A stretch of 64,000 bases of DNA from NCBI GenBank assembly GCA_028023455.1, contig JAQFVV010012400.1:12589748-12653747 (forward strand), written 5' to 3'. The first letter of the stretch is position 1. Each line of letters begins with the position of its first letter. The notes under the pieces were generated by a model, which was given only the letters and a program-made list of their open reading frames with translations, was not told the DNA's origin and ran no database searches. Below are positions 62,401 through 64,000 of the stretch, piece after piece. This stretch comes from Epiperipatus broadwayi (taxonomy: Eukaryota; Onychophora; Udeonychophora; Euonychophora; Peripatidae). Both the position numbers and the translations under genes were made by a program.

Positions 62401-64000
62401 AATGAACTAAGCACTTTATTGCTTGCTCTATTTATAGTTTTTTATTGTACGATGGAATTCATCCTAGGTTTTAATTATTCACACACTTAATTACTTATTT
62501 CCATATACAGTAATATTTTAGGTCTATATCTAATTAATTGATATCTTAGGAATTCATTTTTATATAAAGTAATTTATAGTCTATTCCATTAATTAATTAG
62601 TCTCTTATCAAGAAATATTTGTAATCAGAAAATATTTCTTGGAATTTATCGATAGTAATGTTCTTATCACAATTAACGTAAATTTAATCCACAATTAAAT
62701 CTAACGATCATAAGCTATCTAAAATATATTTTCTTTTTTTTCTGGAGTGCACAAACTTATACTAATGTCAATGCAAATATTTTTATAAAACATCACAAAA
62801 ACTAAGGCTTCTCTGTCTATATTTTTTTCCAGAAAGTTAGATTATGTTCCATCATTATTTTTATGAGACAAAACTGACTGATCCCCACAGGTGATGAATT
62901 GCATCTTAATATTAGCATCTTTTTTGGATCAAAGTATGCCATTTCTATCGAATCTGACATTCAGACTTTATTAAAAAGTTATGTCATACTTTTGATCTAG
63001 ATTGCCTTTTTGTCTAACAATTTATATAGGTGTTCAGCAGATTCTGTTTTATGATGCAGAAAGCCCTCATAATAATTAATGAGGTCTCAAATGATTGGTA
63101 CTCTTTTTTTGTCATGAGTCTTCAACTCTTTAATTGTTTTATTTTATTGGATGGTGGTTCATTTTAAACTGTGTAAATAATAAGTATGCTTACAGATTGG
63201 ACATGTTTTAGATCAATTTTTGTGAATACTCTTTTTAGACAGTATGGAGAGAATCTATATGATTGATGATAAAGTATATTTATTGACTGATTGTACATTG
63301 ATGATAACACATTAATACTCACTAGGGATTCTTTTATCACCATTTGTTTTCATGTTGGATACAATTAGGTTAATCGACCTTGATAAGGTTATTACCTCAA
63401 TGACTTCTTTAGCCAACTATCTGTTCTGCTTAGATTCTACTTTAGTTTTCAAGGCAAATGACAAAGGTCTACAATGTTAATTTAATAATTTTTTATGTAA
63501 CTGTAAGTTACACATCTTTTTTTTTTGTTATATTTGAGAGCTGATTCATTTTAATCACATGTAACTTAAGACATTGAATTAGTGATAGCCTAATGGACTG
63601 CAGTGCTCATCAGATAGCGCAATAAGACGCTGTAATTTCTACCCTTGCTTCACCCAAAAGTGGATTTTTATTACCTTAGTAATTTGTAATCAATCTAATG
63701 CTAGGTTGCAGCCTATGAATTTTTTTATTAATGACCACATATTTTTTGAGATGATGGATATTCCAGATCTCGTAATGACTTCCAAATCAGTTCATAAGCA
63801 ATTTAACTTTTGAAGGCTGAATGCCTATCATGTTATTTATTTATTCAGATATTGATTCATTTTGACTTTCGAGTTTTTTTAAAATGACTCCCCCATATTT
63901 TTCTGACCATTTTATTGGTTTTCTTTTTTAATGACACACTTTTAATGTGCTTAACATAATTACAAAATTTTCAAACTGACTTTAAACTGACGGTTGGTGT
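62401..64000. other. No supported gene; one possible SINE head
   Basis: No readable TE protein was established. At 63581-63654 TAGCCTAATGGACTGCAGTG followed about 30 bases later by TTTCTACCCTTGC is tRNA-like and could be a SINE head. The rest is AT-rich without clear structure. Confidence 0.4.

Noticed and set aside
62733-62790. Possible second jockey-like fragment
   Set aside because: TTTTTTCTGGAGTGCACAAA matches part of the decayed LINE near 7255, but no catalytic motif or further protein similarity follows, so the match may be chance or a tiny fragment.
1-64000. CRISPR arrays, operons, bacterial promoters or rRNA genes
   Set aside because: None was seen; repeat spacing and gene organisation are typical of animal nuclear DNA.

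Overview
This is nuclear DNA from an AT-rich animal genome (by eye about three quarters A+T), most likely an invertebrate. I cannot fix the phylum. The evidence is negative and positive: there are no operons, ribosome-binding sites or dense coding, but there are animal-type non-LTR retrotransposons (RTE-like, jockey-like and a third unresolved lineage), a Ty3/gypsy-type LTR element, tRNA-derived SINE heads, many short inverted-repeat elements and long gene-free AT-rich tracts. No spliced host gene can be assembled from the window.

The best protein-coding candidate is a minus-strand, intronless, 847-codon frame at 54036-56579. It encodes a lysine/glutamate-rich coiled-coil protein built of about 210-residue tandem modules. 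It stops at a frameshift inside module 4, and its former C-terminal part can be followed in broken frames for another 1.0-1.5 kb. A shorter paralogue on the same strand 50 kb away (4100-5508) keeps the same start codon position, module type and end-of-repeat motif, but has two nonsense codons in its first 33 codons. I do not recognise the family.

The rest is mostly mobile-element archaeology. Left part: short tandem repeats (45-385), the coiled-coil pseudogene, a decayed jockey-like LINE (about 6700-7310), a 28-bp minisatellite in an LTR- or promoter-like block (7380-8000), several local duplications (10.9-15.8 kb) and a 5'-truncated RTE-like LINE (16324-19020). Middle: inverted-repeat elements, a SINE head and a gypsy-type element (28352-35634) with two LTRs. 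That element carries two nested insertions: about 1.45 kb inside its left LTR, and a 1.0-kb foldback element with a 12-bp target duplication inside its coding region. Between 36.4 and 42.4 kb lies a family of hairpin elements with 13-14-bp target-site duplications whose internal segment contains a hammerhead-ribozyme-like motif. Right part: the coiled-coil gene, a decayed LINE reverse transcriptase (57218-58860), a decayed gypsy integrase (about 60690-61300) and tandem repeats near 62.3 kb.

The most interesting signals are the hammerhead-like hairpin retroelement family, a second hairpin with a partly hammerhead-like loop (38669-38799), and the modular coiled-coil family. All assignments are from reading the sequence alone; no searches or folding programs were run.
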